Shown: positions 1 to 12,196, counted from the first letter of the stretch. The stretch: 49,110 bases of DNA from Symsagittifera roscoffensis (GCF_963678635.1 NW_026970997.1:64001-113110); one strand, 5' to 3'. A program made the numbers and translations. Notes: generated by a model from the sequence alone, not told the origin.

Positions 1-578
1 TGGGAAATTGAACGGTGAAGGGATTCAATTCGTCGGCTCAATGTGGGCTTAAAAAAATATTTTTTTTTTGAGATTGAAAAGTGGTGGTATGGGGTTGTTC
101 GACGATTCGTTCATATGTATCGTCATTATGGGATTGTTGTGTTACTATATGGTGAATTTGGCTTTGTAGATAATTAGTTCTTGAGCTTGTAGTATTTGTG
201 ACGGCTAGATTTCTAAAGTTTCGTGATACTAATGATAATGGATGACTGAGATGTAAACTGGTTAATTGTGGCGCTGTGGGTGATGTGTTTGTATTGTTTT
301 GTGATTCATGATATGTGTTTGGTTTTTTTGATATTTTTGTATTACATACTTTTATTTGTGCATCTAAAAGTATTTTGTTTATTGATGTCGGAAAAATTCA
401 AAAAAAACCTGCAAAAGTATGCCTGCTACGCTTATTTGTCGGTTTACTTGTGTGTGTATCGCGCATGTTATAGATTCCTTCCAATAGAGAGAAAAGAAAT
501 CCGTTAAAATTAAACATTGCGTATATTATAGTCAAACTCTCTAAGATGTAATAGGGCCATCCTAAAAAGGCAAGAAGT
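1..578. other. 3' part of retroelement 1, no recognisable domain
   Basis: This stretch is T/G-rich like the rest of element 1 and should hold the end of env or the 3' untranslated part of the element. I found no match to the LTR seen at 13900-14262 and no convincing gene on either strand. Short plus-strand reading frames here look like by-products of base composition. Confidence 0.4.
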
Positions 579-2540
579 TCATTTTTTCAAATTTACAAAA
601 CCAAAGACATTGATGGATGATATATCCTGTGGTCTAAATTTTTGGCCATTTAAAAATATGTAATCTTCTATATCTTTGAAATACCCGCTGTAATCATGTG
701 CGTAAATGTCTGAAAAATCTGCGGTTTCTGCAAGTTTGCGTAAATTTTGATTTATTGATTGTCGTTGTATTGTGTCCATTTTTGTAAGCAGTTCTTGAAA
801 TTGTTGTGTACGAATGTGATGCTGTGTGTCTGATTTAGAGTATATGCCTATCTATTGTAAATCGATATTTGGACTGCGGGCAATAGCTTTTCTACTTTCA
901 GGTGAAAATTTTTTAATGGTTGCACTAATGTTGGGTATCGTGTGAGTAGGTAGTTTTTATCTTCGTCGGGATTTAATTGTACAACATTGTGGCTGTTTTC
1001 TGATCCACATGGGACTGCTGTATTCCATAAATATATTCTTCGGGAAAATGTTTCGACAAAATGTACTTTACTTTTGTAGATTATTGGGATTCTCTTTTAA
1101 CATCTTTTGTCTTCAAAAACATATAAAGGTGATACTTCTTTAGTGCAAGTGTAAAACCATAAATTGTTTCCTTCATAATAAAGGAAATTTGATCTATTTC
1201 CGGATAATAAATAGCCTGCGTGTGGTATTTTTAGAACTGCTAGTAAAATCTGCGTAGTAAAATCTGCGTTCTTTCAAGTTCACATAGTTGATGTAGTGTT
1301 TCTAAATCTGATAATGACATTTCTTCTAAAAGTTCTACTTATTGTGTAGTCTAATTTTATGTCTAAGTGTATGTCAAAAGGAATTGCGCCAAATTATGTG
1401 CTGTTTATGAGTGATAGTTCCTGTAAGCGTGTACTTTCTGCATCTTGTGGTTTTAATTTTCCAACGGTTCTTCCTACATTCTTTTGAAATTTTACTGAGA
1501 CGTATGAGTTTTCGTCAGTATATGAATGATGCGTTGCCATTTAGGTTGGATTAGTTTTCCTGTATTCATGTCGAAACCGTTTTCGTATTCGACAAGAACT
1601 TCTGAATATTGTGTTTTGAATAATGATTTTTTGTATTTACATGCAAATTCTGTTTCTAGATACAATTGGAAACGTGTTAATTTATTCTCTATAATGTGGT
1701 TGTTCCTAATTTTGTGATTAATGGGATTGATTCAATAAAAAATTTTCCAAAAAATTTTATCATTCTTATGTGTATTTTTGCTACTTGAAAAATTGTACAG
1801 ATTTCTTCGGGAAACCATACAAAAATTGCTTGTGTGCGTGTTGTAGGGTCGCAATATCCTTGGTCATTTTGCAAGGGAGTCTGAATCCTTGGTAAAGTAT
1901 TTTGCCCTCTTTTAAATCATGTGTCAATTGTACTTTTTCAAGTTGTATTTTCCAATCAAAAAACATTATCTCTTGGTATCCTTTGTTTTTTGTGTCTGCT
2001 TTGCACTTTGAAGGATTATTTATTCCAATGTGTGGTATCCAATGTTTATCATGGAGATCAAATGTTAATCTTCCGTGTGCTCCATGAAAGGGAAAATTTT
2101 TATCTAATCGTAAATGACCTTGGTGTTTTTCAAGTTCGGCTTGATGTGCTGAGTCTGGAAAAACTTGAAAATTTACAAATTTTCTGTTTGTGCCCATATT
2201 TGCTTTAAGCTTTAGTCTTTTTCATTCATTTTTACAATCTTGAGGATTGAGGTGTAATAATCTTTCAATGTTACTTTGGTAGAAAGATTCTTGACCTAAT
2301 CTGTTTTTATTACCATTTGAGACTTGTGAACAGTGTACTTTCTTTTCGGAAATGTCGCTGTGAATTTATAACCTGTGCTGTCGCTCGGGCTTTTGAGTAC
2401 AACGTGGCTATGATGATCGTGGTTTCTATAGCTTGTGGTTCGGATTCACATTGTGTTACTTGATTTATGGCATATTTGTGTAGTGTTAATTATTCGTACT
2501 CTTCACAATTGTAGTGTGTTACGAACAAATTCTGAGGTCC
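579..2540 (-). pseudogene. env-like remnant of retroelement 1
   Basis: Minus-strand fragments at 2197-1781, 1874-1689 and 779-579 read as one decayed protein broken by frameshifts (one near 1865) and stops. The middle fragments have the look of an extracellular glycoprotein: scattered cysteines, many aromatic residues and a Cys-Asp-Pro-Thr-Thr segment. The last fragment is charged and soluble-looking. The position, 3' of integrase and just before the end of the element, is where env lies in errantivirus-like elements. Env identity is an inference from position and composition; I saw no clear fusion peptide or transmembrane helix in an unbroken frame. It cannot be functional as it stands. Confidence 0.45.
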
Positions 2541-5090
2541 TGTGCAAGGAGAAGGATTTTGAATTGGTTAGGAAAAAATAAAAAAAAGAAGGTGTTGAAA
2601 CTTAAATAATTTTAGAGACTATATGTGTATGATAATCCTGAATATAGGTTATGAAAGGTTATTTATCCAATTGTCTTTTTAGTATATCTACCGTATTTAT
2701 ATATGATTTCGGTTGCTAGAAATGGGGGAGGTAAAGATTGAGCTGTTTTATTTGGAGGGCCAAATAAAACAAATTGAGCTGGGCCAAATTGAGCTGTTTT
2801 ATATATTATTTAGCCTTACTGTAATTTCGTATTTTAGCGTGAGACTATTTTGTTGAAGTATCTGGATGTTCTGTTCCTGTATATCTTTGTGGATATCGTG
2901 TCTGTATTGTAGTCTATTTAGTGCCCAGTTGTGTAGTCTGCTGTTTTCTTGATGTTGACCAAATAATGGTGGAGGTGCTACGATTGTGTTCCAGTCTAAT
3001 TGTAGGGGGTACTATAAGATGATTGTTCTTGATATCGAGCGTCGAGATTTGTAGGAAAAATTAGGGGAAAAAGTGTTGGTGATATTTGACTTATTGAAGG
3101 TGCTGAAGGAAGGGAAAGTGTTTCTGGCATGTTGATAGTCTCGTATCAGACGAAATGTCAATTGGTTCGTTTACTAAATTCGGTTCACCTTAAGTGTAGC
3201 AGTGTGGTGTCCAATATGGTAGAGGTTCAGTGGTTTCTGGGGAATTAAAAGGGTTTTCTCGGATTTGTTCGGATGTAGAAGCTGAACCTAAATAATTTGA
3301 TGGAATATTTGAAGTGCTTTGTTGAGAAGCCATTGGGGGATTATCTCGCAGTGTACTACTAGAAAGGTCTGAAGGATTTGATGTTTGTGATTGAGGTATA
3401 TTAAACTGAACTCTGGGAGTTTGAAACTTTCTGTTTCGTCTTGGATGTATGATTTGTCTATTTATTTCAAGTGTGTTTTGAATTAGGCTAATATGTCTTA
3501 AGATCTTTTTGTAGAGGGGGTATTTATTATATGTCGGTTCGTTTTGTGGTTCGCTCAAAGGTGAGTGGCGGACAACTGGTTCTTATGGTTCAGATAATCG
3601 TGCGTCGTGCGTGTCTTTCTTCAAAGGTGTATGGATTGTCTTGGAGAGAAATGCGTGTTGATGATTGGGGATTTTGGGTATTTGTTGACGTTGTTGGGTT
3701 TTCTTGGGGGGTTGTTGGTGGGGACTGATGTGAGGGTTGTTGCTTATCAATTTTGGAAAAATTTTCAGAGCTTTAACTATTTATGAAGAAATTTTATGTT
3801 TACTATAGTTTTCTCCAATGAAAAGAATTAAAAGAATGGTGGCTAAAGCGAATGTGATGATTGCCTTTTTTTATACATTTGCACATTGTCATTATGAAGG
3901 ATGTTAAAAATGCTAGAAAAATTATGAATAGTAGAAAAATGTCAGTTCTACTAAGAACGGCTGGAAACATTTAGATAGATTTTGAAGTATCCACCTGTGG
4001 AGGTTATCAAAGATGTTGCAAAGTTGTATATATATTTCGAATAGGGAATAAAAAATTAGGAAAATGTTGCAAGAAATTATGAAATCTTTTATCAAAGTTT
4101 CAAAAGTATCAGATAAAAATATTATAAAAAATTTGAGAAGATTAGAAAACTTTATGAAAAAATTTGAAAATATTTGCTTGAATTTATTGACTGTCGCGGA
4201 AAGAAGCATTTAAGAAATGATTCGTTTTGTTGAATCTTTTTTAAGTTTTTGGGGCTAAATTCACTGTGGTCGGATCATTTATTGATTTTTTGACAAGTGG
4301 GTTGAGTTTTGTCAATTATTGTTGAGGGGTTATTTTATGATGTTCGGAGGTTTTCTTGGTTTTGTTTCTTTTTATTGGATGGTTGGGGGTACCCAGGAAA
4401 CATTTGTACTTTAGGCTTAATGATCATGTGTATTTTACTCTTTATGCTAATTTAGTATTTTTGGTTGGAGTGTTTTTGAGATCTGAGTTGGGAAAATACT
4501 GTTTATCTTTGTATTACTTGATAGGGGAGGGTTGTAATATTAAGATTGTGTTTATTTTAGTTGTCAAATTTTAGCAGGTTGCTAATTTTTGACCTGGAGG
4601 TCCTAAAGTTATAGTTATAGTTAGGCTTGGAAGTTAATGTTTATCGGATAATAAAGTCGTGTTGGTTTAAGTAAGGTGATGATTTGGAGTGATTTCTATT
4701 GGCTGATTTTGAACTAGAATTATTCAAGTGTTTTTCAGCATGTTATTATGAAAATGTGAAAGTTCACAACGATGAAAAAGAAATTGGAGATTTTCATTAA
4801 AATTGAAGTTGTTTTTGAAATTCAACTTTCGTTTAAATTTCAGATTGTGGGTTGAATGTTTTATAATTTTGTCAAGGCTGGTTTCTAAATCGTGATGGTT
4901 CTTTATGTTCAAATTTTTCTTTTTGATCCTGTGGTAGAATATTTTCTACCATTTTTTTATTTTTTCTTTCTTTTTGAGATGTTTTTGTTTCTGTTGTAGG
5001 AGATGTTTGGTGAATTGATTCTTTTTGTTGAGTTGGTTTTAAAATTTTATTTTTGTCAGTGTTTTGGTTTTGTTTAATTTCTGAATAGTT
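2541..5090 (-). pseudogene. Degraded region between integrase and env-like remnant
   Basis: This segment has several short minus-strand frames. One at 3558-3190 encodes a Pro/Ser/Gln/Asn-rich, low-complexity polypeptide. One at 4209-3922 is very hydrophobic, rich in Phe, Ile and Leu, and could come from a membrane segment. One at 4912-4724 is rich in Lys, Asn and Phe. None starts convincingly with ATG in a good context and none matches a family I know. They may be the C-terminal tail of pol, the start of env, or an accessory ORF. The plus strand has a short self-repeat near 2725-2800 (the motif TTGAGCTGTTTTAT occurs twice). Confidence 0.3.
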
Positions 5091-6600
5091 TTGAACAATT
5101 TTTAAACCTGTGAAAGAGTATAATTGAGTTAATTCACGGAGTGCATATTCCTTTGGATAGTAGTGTAATAGATTAATTCGATTTTGAACAATTTCTTTTT
5201 TTCCTTGAGTCAGTAAGTAGGTATGTTACATATGTGGGTTTATCATATGGTGGATATGGCCCTTTCTGGAGTGGTTGTAATTTTTTGGAAGTTTCTTTTT
5301 GTGTTGTGAATTTTGGAATTAAAACAAATGTCCGGTGTAAAGCGTGAATTGATTTGATAATTTATGTTTTGCCTTTTTTATAACAATTTCTTTGATACTT
5401 TTTGATGAAATTCATTGTGTTTTTATCTCTTTTTAAAATCGTTTCGGTGTGTGCGCCGAAAGCTAATTTTAAAATTTGTGGACGATGAAAAAGATCTTCA
5501 TCATGGGTATGTACTGGTAATTTGTAACATATTGAATCTTTATTTGGTTGATAATAACCTTGTGCGTTTTTGTGTGCGTTTGCTCTGAACAGTTTTGGTT
5601 TTCGTAGTTTTTGGTTGAATACCATTTCATATGGTGACATTCCTAGGGTTGTTGTAATTTGTGAGTTATAGGATAAGGGGATAATTTTACATCTGTTGAC
5701 TATTAAGTGTATCGTGTATCATTTCCATTAATGATTTATCTAAGATATTCTTGTAATGAACGGTTCATACCTTCGACTAATCCCTTGTCTAAAGTGCAAG
5801 AGATGTACGTTGTTTATGTTTAAAATTATATAATTATGTTTAAAATTAAAATAAAGACTTTGTCCTTTAAAAATCTTGTCTTTCTCTGATTTGCTTTTTA
5901 ATTGCTTAGGGTTTAATTAATTGACATATTATACAATCGTTGCATAAAACTTTAATCCAAATTGGTGCATTTGGGAAACAAAAATTTTGAATGAAATTAG
6001 AGTATGTCTTTTCTGATTCTGAATGTTTTTTAGTATTTAGTGTATGTGATGTTTTGAATGCTATTAACATCATACTTAAAGGTAGGCAAGATACTTTAAA
6101 ACACAGTTTGATATTCTAAATTATAATTGATATTCCAAAATATCTGTGTTTTTGTTTATAGTGGTATAATTAAATTTTCTGAAATATCGAAGGAGTGTTT
6201 TATTTCCTAAGATGGTGGTATCAGCTTTGGTTGGCTTAGGTTTATACTTGTGCCATGATTTTAGTTGTCTGATGACTGGGTCAAGACTTTGGTATTTTTG
6301 TAATAATTCTAGTGTATTTTTTTCTGTTGTTATAGGAAAAATTTTTTTATTTCTATCTTTGATAGGGGTATTGTGTCAAGTGGGTCATGAAGATTAAAAA
6401 CTTGATTTATTGTGTATTTTGAATCATTTGGCGATGGTCCTGATAAATTTATTGTATCAGTTAGATTTTGTTTTCTATTAAAGGAAATGAGTCCTTTTTA
6501 TATGCTTGTTGTTTAATTCGTTTTTGTTGAGAATTATTTTTGATCCAATGTGAATATGGGATTGGCTTAAATGTGGATGTAGCTAGTGAATCAACTTCAT
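5091..6600 (-). pseudogene. Integrase remnant of retroelement 1 (catalytic core deleted)
   Basis: On the minus strand a CxxC pair (Cys-Asn-Asp-Cys) at about 5930-5955 marks the end of the N-terminal zinc-binding domain. Only about 160 bp later, near 5766-5790, comes Gly-Leu-Val-Glu-Gly, the segment that carries the catalytic Glu of the DDE triad. About 450 bp is normal for that distance, so the part with the two catalytic Asp residues is missing. The C-terminal part at 5640-5362 is an open frame beginning Met-Ser-Pro-Tyr-Glu-Met-Val, the usual junction after the core in gypsy integrases, and continues brokenly to about 5100. The 5990-6600 part is a linker with many stops. The enzyme cannot be active. 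Confidence 0.7.
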
Positions 6601-6618
6601 AGTGGTTGTTCTGACAAT

Positions 6619-7230
6619 CTAAATATAGTGGAAAATGTTGTAGATTGTTTTTTTTTGTGATTGATCTATGTCAGTTTTGACTGCATATTTACATTCCAAT
6701 GTGAAGTACTTACAGTTTATTTTTGTTAGAATTATTTGAATTGGTTCTATTGGCCAATTAAAATTAGATTCATCAATGAGTGAATTGAGATATCTAGCGT
6801 CTAGAACTATTTTTAGCGATTTTCTTTTGGTGAGAATAAGAACAGGGTTAATAAAGTTGTTTCCTTTTGGCTGTTCTTCTTTGTTTACTGGAGATATGAT
6901 TTCATATTGTTCTAAAAAGTCAAGTAATCTATTAACTTTATCGTGTAAGTGGATTGGTACTTTACTTGCTCTTCGTTTTTTGAAAACTGCGTCAGGTTTC
7001 AAAGTAGGATGTAACGGTGAATTTATTTTTCCAACGTCGAATTTAGATGTAGCATAAACTGTTGGGTATCTTAATAGTAAATCGGCTAATGTTTGAAATT
7101 CATTCTGTGTTATCTGAGAGTGTTGAAAGTTGAACATTGTCAGGAATTTTTGTTGTTGTTCTGTATAGTGTGATATTTTAAATGTTGGTTTAAAACAAGG
7201 TGTTTTTTTTAAATAAGAATTAATCTGTAT
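6619..7230 (-). pseudogene. Reverse transcriptase fingers of retroelement 1 (palm and RNase H deleted)
   Basis: The minus-strand frame 7137-6619 holds the N-terminal part of a Ty3/gypsy reverse transcriptase: an INPVLILTKR-type strand followed by the VLDARYLN segment, equivalent to the usual VIDYRxLN motif, and the start of the next motif at Lys-Tyr-Phe-Thr. At about 6700 it jumps into sequence that is not reverse transcriptase. No YxDD active site and no RNase H domain exist between here and the integrase zinc finger about 750 bp away, where about 1.8 kb would be needed. A large internal deletion is the simplest reading. Confidence 0.75.
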
Positions 7231-7648
7231 TTCTTTTTTCGTTGCTTGTTATATTATTTATTGATAATTCTTCGTCAAGAATTGTTGATTGGCATATATC
7301 TAATAACTGTAAAAAATTATTTCTTCTATAGGCTACTTCTTTTGTGGGAGAAGTTGTTGCGTTTGTTTCACAATATCCTAGGAGTCCTAGAGGTAGGGTT
7401 TTTTATATGGTAAATTGTTGTATACATGTAGAGAAGTAATGTCAGACATGTAGAGATGTTGTCTGTTTTGGTATAATCATATTGATGAATATGTTTGATC
7501 GGAAAATCTTAAATGTATCTTGAGAGTGGTTTAAAATGTTTTCTTTCTTTATTATGCTAAATATTTGAGAAAAAAGGGTGGTTGTTTATTCAATCTTTGG
7601 AAGAATGTTAAACCGGTGTTATGAAATCTTGTATATTTATCTTATTAT
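7231..7648 (-). pseudogene. Protease-RT linker of retroelement 1, broken
   Basis: This is minus-strand coding-like sequence between the protease and the reverse transcriptase fingers, interrupted by many stops. It has no recognisable motif and is assigned to pol only because of its position and base bias. Confidence 0.4.
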
Positions 7649-8187
7649 TTAATTTGCTGTCCAATATAATACTAGTTGGTATATATATTTAGTGATAAAT
7701 GGAATTCCAATGATATTGTGTTTTATACATGTGATGTGGAATGTTTGTTTCAACGGTTTGTTTATTAGATTGTTTTCTTCCAATGTTTTTGTGGGAACAA
7801 AGAAAAGTTGGATTTTTCCGTAATTTGTTAATATTGAGCCTTGTGCTGTTGCTAGTCTACTGGTTGTCTTCAAGGCTATTTGTTTTGGGGGTAAAATTTT
7901 GATTTCATTCCCGGTTGGATTGTTAAAAATATTTGATTTTGCTCCTGAGTCTCTAAAAAAACTGTTTCAAGGTCTGGTGGTAGAAATTCTATACTTTTTG
8001 GAGTTTCTGAGAGAAATGGAGTTGTCCAAATTTTTTCTCTTGGTGGTTCTTTTGGTACATTTTGATAAATGTGATTTGTACGTGAACATGGTACTTTTTG
8101 AGGTTCGTGTGATTTCGTTACTTTGTTTACTTTTTGCTCTGTTGGTTCATTATTAGTTTTAGGTCTAGTGTGATAATCTAAAAGCAA
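7649..8187 (-). pseudogene. Retropepsin-type protease region of retroelement 1
   Basis: Two minus-strand frames, 8187-7876 and 7873-7649, belong to one aspartic protease broken by a frameshift. The catalytic Asp-Ser-Gly-Ala motif is encoded at 7951-7940, in the frame that leads into the second fragment. That fragment then shows the flap-like and hydrophobic strand pattern and ends with an Ile-Ile-Gly-Ile-Pro-Phe segment, equivalent to the (I/L)-(I/L)-G-x-(D/P) motif before the C-terminal helix. Retropepsins cut Gag-Pol precursors into working proteins. The active-site residues survive but the frame does not. Confidence 0.7.
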
Positions 8188-9660
8188 CTTTGATTGATTT
8201 TAATAAATATATGAATGAGTGGTTGTTCATATATAACAGTTTCATAGTCATTTTCAAGTTTTATCATGTTGGTTGAAATTGTGTTTTCTGTATCACTCTC
8301 ACTATCTGTAGATTCGCAATTGATGTGATTTAATTGTAATTCAGTATTTTTTGTACTATCAATACCAGGTGGGTCTGAAATTGTTTCTTCAGTTGTTTGT
8401 ACTTGATTTATTTGTCTTTGAAGTTTTGGTGTATTACTTCCATATTTGTGTTGCGAATCGGGGTAACGATTGGTGTTTCGATAAGGGGATTGAGAATAAT
8501 TTCTTCGATTCTTATAGTTGGGATTCCTATTTTGTGAGTTGTTTCTTGATCTATTATAGTAATTGTTATTGTTTCCTCGATTTTTAGATCTGTTGTAGGA
8601 AATGTTTCTTGATCTATTGTTTTGGGAACGTTGGTTTCTGTTATTTGAATAACTTCTGTTTCTGTTATTTGAGTAGTTTCTATTTCTATTGTATGATGAA
8701 TTACCTGATCTATCGTTTGAATAGTGTCTATTCCTAGAATGTGAATGGGCACTGGTATCAAAAAATTCTCTTCTGTTTGAATTTGATCGTGAATAGTTGT
8801 TTCTATACAGGTTATTTTTGGCTATTTGATCGACTATATCTGTTTTGTGAGAATTTTCGTGAATTTCTTTGTTCTGGTGATCTACCTCTATAATTAGGGT
8901 TATAGGGCGATTGGTTTCTTGGATAATTTGAACTATTTGGGGTGGCTTACCAGAGCTGTTGTTGCTATGTACATTTTTCTTTGGTAAATTTTGATCCTTT
9001 TTCATGTATTGGTAGAATGATTTGTTTGGCTTTTTGTACTTTTTTGGTTTTTTATGAACGTGTATTATTCCTGTGAGGTGATTGGGAATAGTTTTTTTGT
9101 CTATTGTTATAGTTTGAGTTTCTATTTGGTGAGTTATCTCGTGATCTAGTTTGATAGTTGTTGTAGTTAGATCTTTGATTACTTGATCTTTTGTTGGAGT
9201 AATCTCTCGATCTATTGTTTTGAAATCGTTGATTTCGACTATTTGAGCAGCTTCTATTCATATTGTTGGAATAATTTCTGTGTCTATTGTAAGATGAGTT
9301 TCTTGATCTATCATTTGAATAGTGCCTAGTCCTACAGTTTGACTGGGAGTTGGTATCAAACGAATTTGGTCTGTTCGAATTTGATCATGAATAGTTGTTT
9401 CGGTACTGATTGTTTCGACTATTTGATCGACTGTATCTATTTTGTGAAACATTTCGTGAATTTCTGTGTTCTGGTGATCTGCCTCTGTAATTGAACTTAT
9501 AAGGTGATTGGTTTCTTGTGTAACTTGAACTGTTTGGAAGTGGATTTCCAGAACTATTATTGTTATGAATATTTTTATTTAGTAGATTCTGATCTTTCTT
9601 CATGTACTGATAAACATTTTTTTTTGGTTCTTTCTACTTCTGTGGTTTATTCTGGTTGTC
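8188..9660 (-). pseudogene. Gag RNA-binding tail, Ser/Arg/Asn/Tyr-rich, tandemly duplicated
   Basis: The minus strand encodes a very biased polypeptide built on repeats such as YSNNRNRS and SRNNSQNRN, a disordered basic tail likely to bind RNA. The best frame runs 9005-8178 (about 275 codons) and ends in an acidic stretch (SESDTENTIS). A second, more broken copy of the same protein segment lies at about 9640-9059. Both begin with Met-Lys-Lys-Asp-Gln-Asn-Leu, at 9005 and at 9603, and both contain YSQSP near their ends. The start-to-start spacing of 598 bp fits one tandem duplication. It follows the gag capsid directly, so it is the nucleocapsid part of gag. Confidence 0.7.
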
Positions 9661-9700
9661 TCGTTGTTTTTGTCGGCATTCAGCAATAGTTACACCATGT
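9661..9700 (-). other. Remnant gag CCHC zinc knuckle with internal deletion
   Basis: On the minus strand 9697-9683 encodes Trp-Cys-Asn-Tyr-Cys, the first half of a CX2C zinc knuckle. The sequence then runs, in a shifted frame, straight into 9684-9661, which encodes Ala-Glu-Cys-Arg-Gln-Lys-Gln-Arg, the usual end of such a knuckle. The middle with the Gly-His pair is missing. It sits between capsid and the basic tail, exactly where the knuckle belongs. Confidence 0.6.
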
Positions 9701-10925
9701 TTTGAAATATGAATTACCTTTAAAATTTGCGTTCTTCTCGTAAATATTTAAAATTTCAGTGATTTTCTCAGATAAATCTACATCTGAATTGTGTATTCTA
9801 TTTATTTGTGTTGTAGTGGTTTGGATATTACTAACAAATTGTAATTTGAGATAGTGTTTCTTCTAGTTTCATAGTGATTTCTGCTTGGTCTAATTTATCA
9901 ACTAGTTTTCTAAAATCTAAATCTGGTTCTCGAATTGAGGAAGGATGTGATGCTCTCTTTTTGATTGCTAATTTTCTTAATTGAGTTGCTAGAGTCATTA
10001 TTAAAGTATCTGTCATTTTTGTATTTTTTATAATCATGAGTGTTTAGTGAATGGGCTTTTCGGGTTAGTGTTTCGATCCCTACTGCTAATTGTTTGATCG
10101 TTTCGATTGGTAGTCTACGAAGTTCCTTGCATAAAACTCTTTGATGTTGTTTGTTTCTTTAAGAACAAAAATTTTTGAGAATTCTCGTGTGAATCTTTTC
10201 CAACCGGATTTTATATCTATAGTTAAAAGTGAAAACCATTTTTGAGCTGCGCCATCAAGTGTGGTTTGTATTAACGCTGTGCGTCTATGTACCCAATTTT
10301 GGTGAAGTGGTTTATTTATTGGTTCAGGTCCTATATTTAAGATTAGATTTGCGGTAACTGCTACAGAATATACAGGGTCTGGGCCTGTAAACACCATTAA
10401 TGGCTTGTTTGATGTTATTGATGAACCACCCATTAGGTATGGATTCATAGTCATTTGTAATGATTCTGCGGCATTTGGCATTTGTGAAAAATTTATAAGT
10501 TGACTCTTTGTTATTTCATGTTGCTTTAAGTAATATGGTAGCGATATTTCATTTTGCATTTGCGTTGGTTGATAAGATTGTATACTAACTAGATTTTGCT
10601 TTTAATGTTTGGTAAGATTGTGTACTAGCTAGGTTTTGTTGATAAAATTATTTTTTTGAGAAGCTCGATTTGATCGAGGTTGTCGCATATTGTGTTCCTG
10701 GGTATATGGTGCAAAAATATCTGGTTGATAAAAGTCATCATCATCTGATGATAAACAATTAGGTGTGTAGTAAGAAGTTTGATGTTAATTTTTGTTTTGT
10801 TGTATATTAATTTTTGTTGTTGAAAAAATGGATAATTTTTACTTTGGTCTGAAATTTGTGTGTAGTCATGAAAATTTACTGTATTTGAGGATGGTTGTTG
10901 AAAATTTTGTCTTTGTGAAAACAAT
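9701..10925 (-). pseudogene. Gag capsid region of retroelement 1
   Basis: Minus-strand fragments 10925-10625, 10559-10086 and 10037-9831 form one gag. The central fragment has the hallmark of the retrotransposon gag capsid domain: a WVHRRTALIQTTLDGAAQKW segment followed by WKRFTREFSKIF, matching the conserved helices where Trp and Phe pack the capsid core. The next fragment is Lys/Arg-rich and then acidic-amphipathic. Frame breaks occur near 10090 and 10600, and a run of stops precedes the zinc knuckle remnant. The protein would assemble the virus-like particle; this copy cannot make it whole. Confidence 0.75.
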
Positions 10926-12196
10926 TGACTTTGCGTGTTTGTTTGAGAGGCTTGGATTGTTTGCGGTCTATATACTTACAGCAACATGAAATAACAAAGA
11001 GTCAAGTTTTTCGTTTCCGTGTTGGTTTTGTCATTGGTCTACATGTTTGATAATCCATATGTGAATATTTTGGAACAACGGAGGTTTAACCGTGGGTTGT
11101 AATGTTACCTGTGGTAATGTTGAATTTTTGGGTCTTGGCGTTGTAAGATTTGGATGTATTGGTGAAATAATTTGTTGTGTTGTTGTAACTTTTTTTAAAC
11201 TATTTCTTCATCTACGAAAAGTGATGGTGTTTGATTATCTTGTTGGGTAAGATTTCTAGTTCCATTAGGTTTTCCTGTTGTATAATGGTTGAGTTTAGAC
11301 TATTATTTCCTATTCTATCGGGTAGAAATGAATCATAGTTTAAAGGTGTTGTGTCTATTGTGAGTGGGTATACATTAATATATTCTTAGTGGATAGACAT
11401 TGTGTAATTTTTTGACTCGAAATGTCTATTGGTATGCTTAGAAATAGTAGATGAGACCATTCAGGGTCCCAAACAAAATCTGATTGTTCTGCTAAGACAG
11501 AATCACCGTTTGTATTTTGGGGTCTAACATGTTTTTCTTGCCTGTGCAAATAAAACTATATTATGTGTGAAATAATCAATAATAAACCATGCTAAGATTT
11601 TTTGTTGTAAGTCGTGGTTGACATTTTGTTTATCTTCGTTGTTTGATAAATTTTCATGGATTGTAAGTAAAATTTCAGAAAGTGCTGTAATTTTGTTTCT
11701 TACAGTCGTATGTCTAGATGTTTGAACTGATGAATTTCCTTGAGGTTCTGTTTTTTTTTCTTTTATATATAAATAAATATATATTATTTAAAATATATTG
11801 TTAGTAAATATTGAATTTGCTAATTGTTATGTATTTTTTATGTATTCTGTGAAAACTTTTTGAAAATTCTATATCTTCGTCGTCTGTTTGAACTAACCAT
11901 GATTTTTTACCATGAAACTTACTTTTTGAACTAATTTCTATGGTATAGACTCCATACTGTTGTGCCATATTACATATTCCTTTGGGATAGTGATCAATAA
12001 TTTGTCTTCTTTATTTGACATATGGCAATTCTGTGGTAGATGGACTGTTTCCTCTTTCGATTAAATTTGCAATTAAATTTTGACAAAATTGTATTTTTCC
12101 TCTTTCATCCGTGAGTGAATTGAATAGGCATGAAAAAACAGAGTTTTCGTCTTGACTTTCTTCACTTTGATTCATTCTTGTCTTATGACTGCGCAA
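10926..12196 (-). pseudogene. Leader/N-terminal gag ORF of retroelement 1
   Basis: The minus-strand frame 12196-12011 encodes an acidic, Ser/Glu-rich N-terminus, with an ATG a few codons in. It stops near 12011 but the same frame continues for about 60 more codons (to about 11820) with well-formed protein sequence, so a single nonsense change separates the halves. A second frame at 11549-11355 also looks protein-like. I do not recognise a family. From its place between LTR and capsid, it is the matrix-like N-terminus of gag or a separate leader ORF. Confidence 0.4.

Noticed and set aside
268-507. Plus-strand frame rich in Phe, Leu, Cys and Tyr at the left edge
   Set aside because: The composition follows from the T/G bias of element 1, and the start codon is not supported by context or family likeness.
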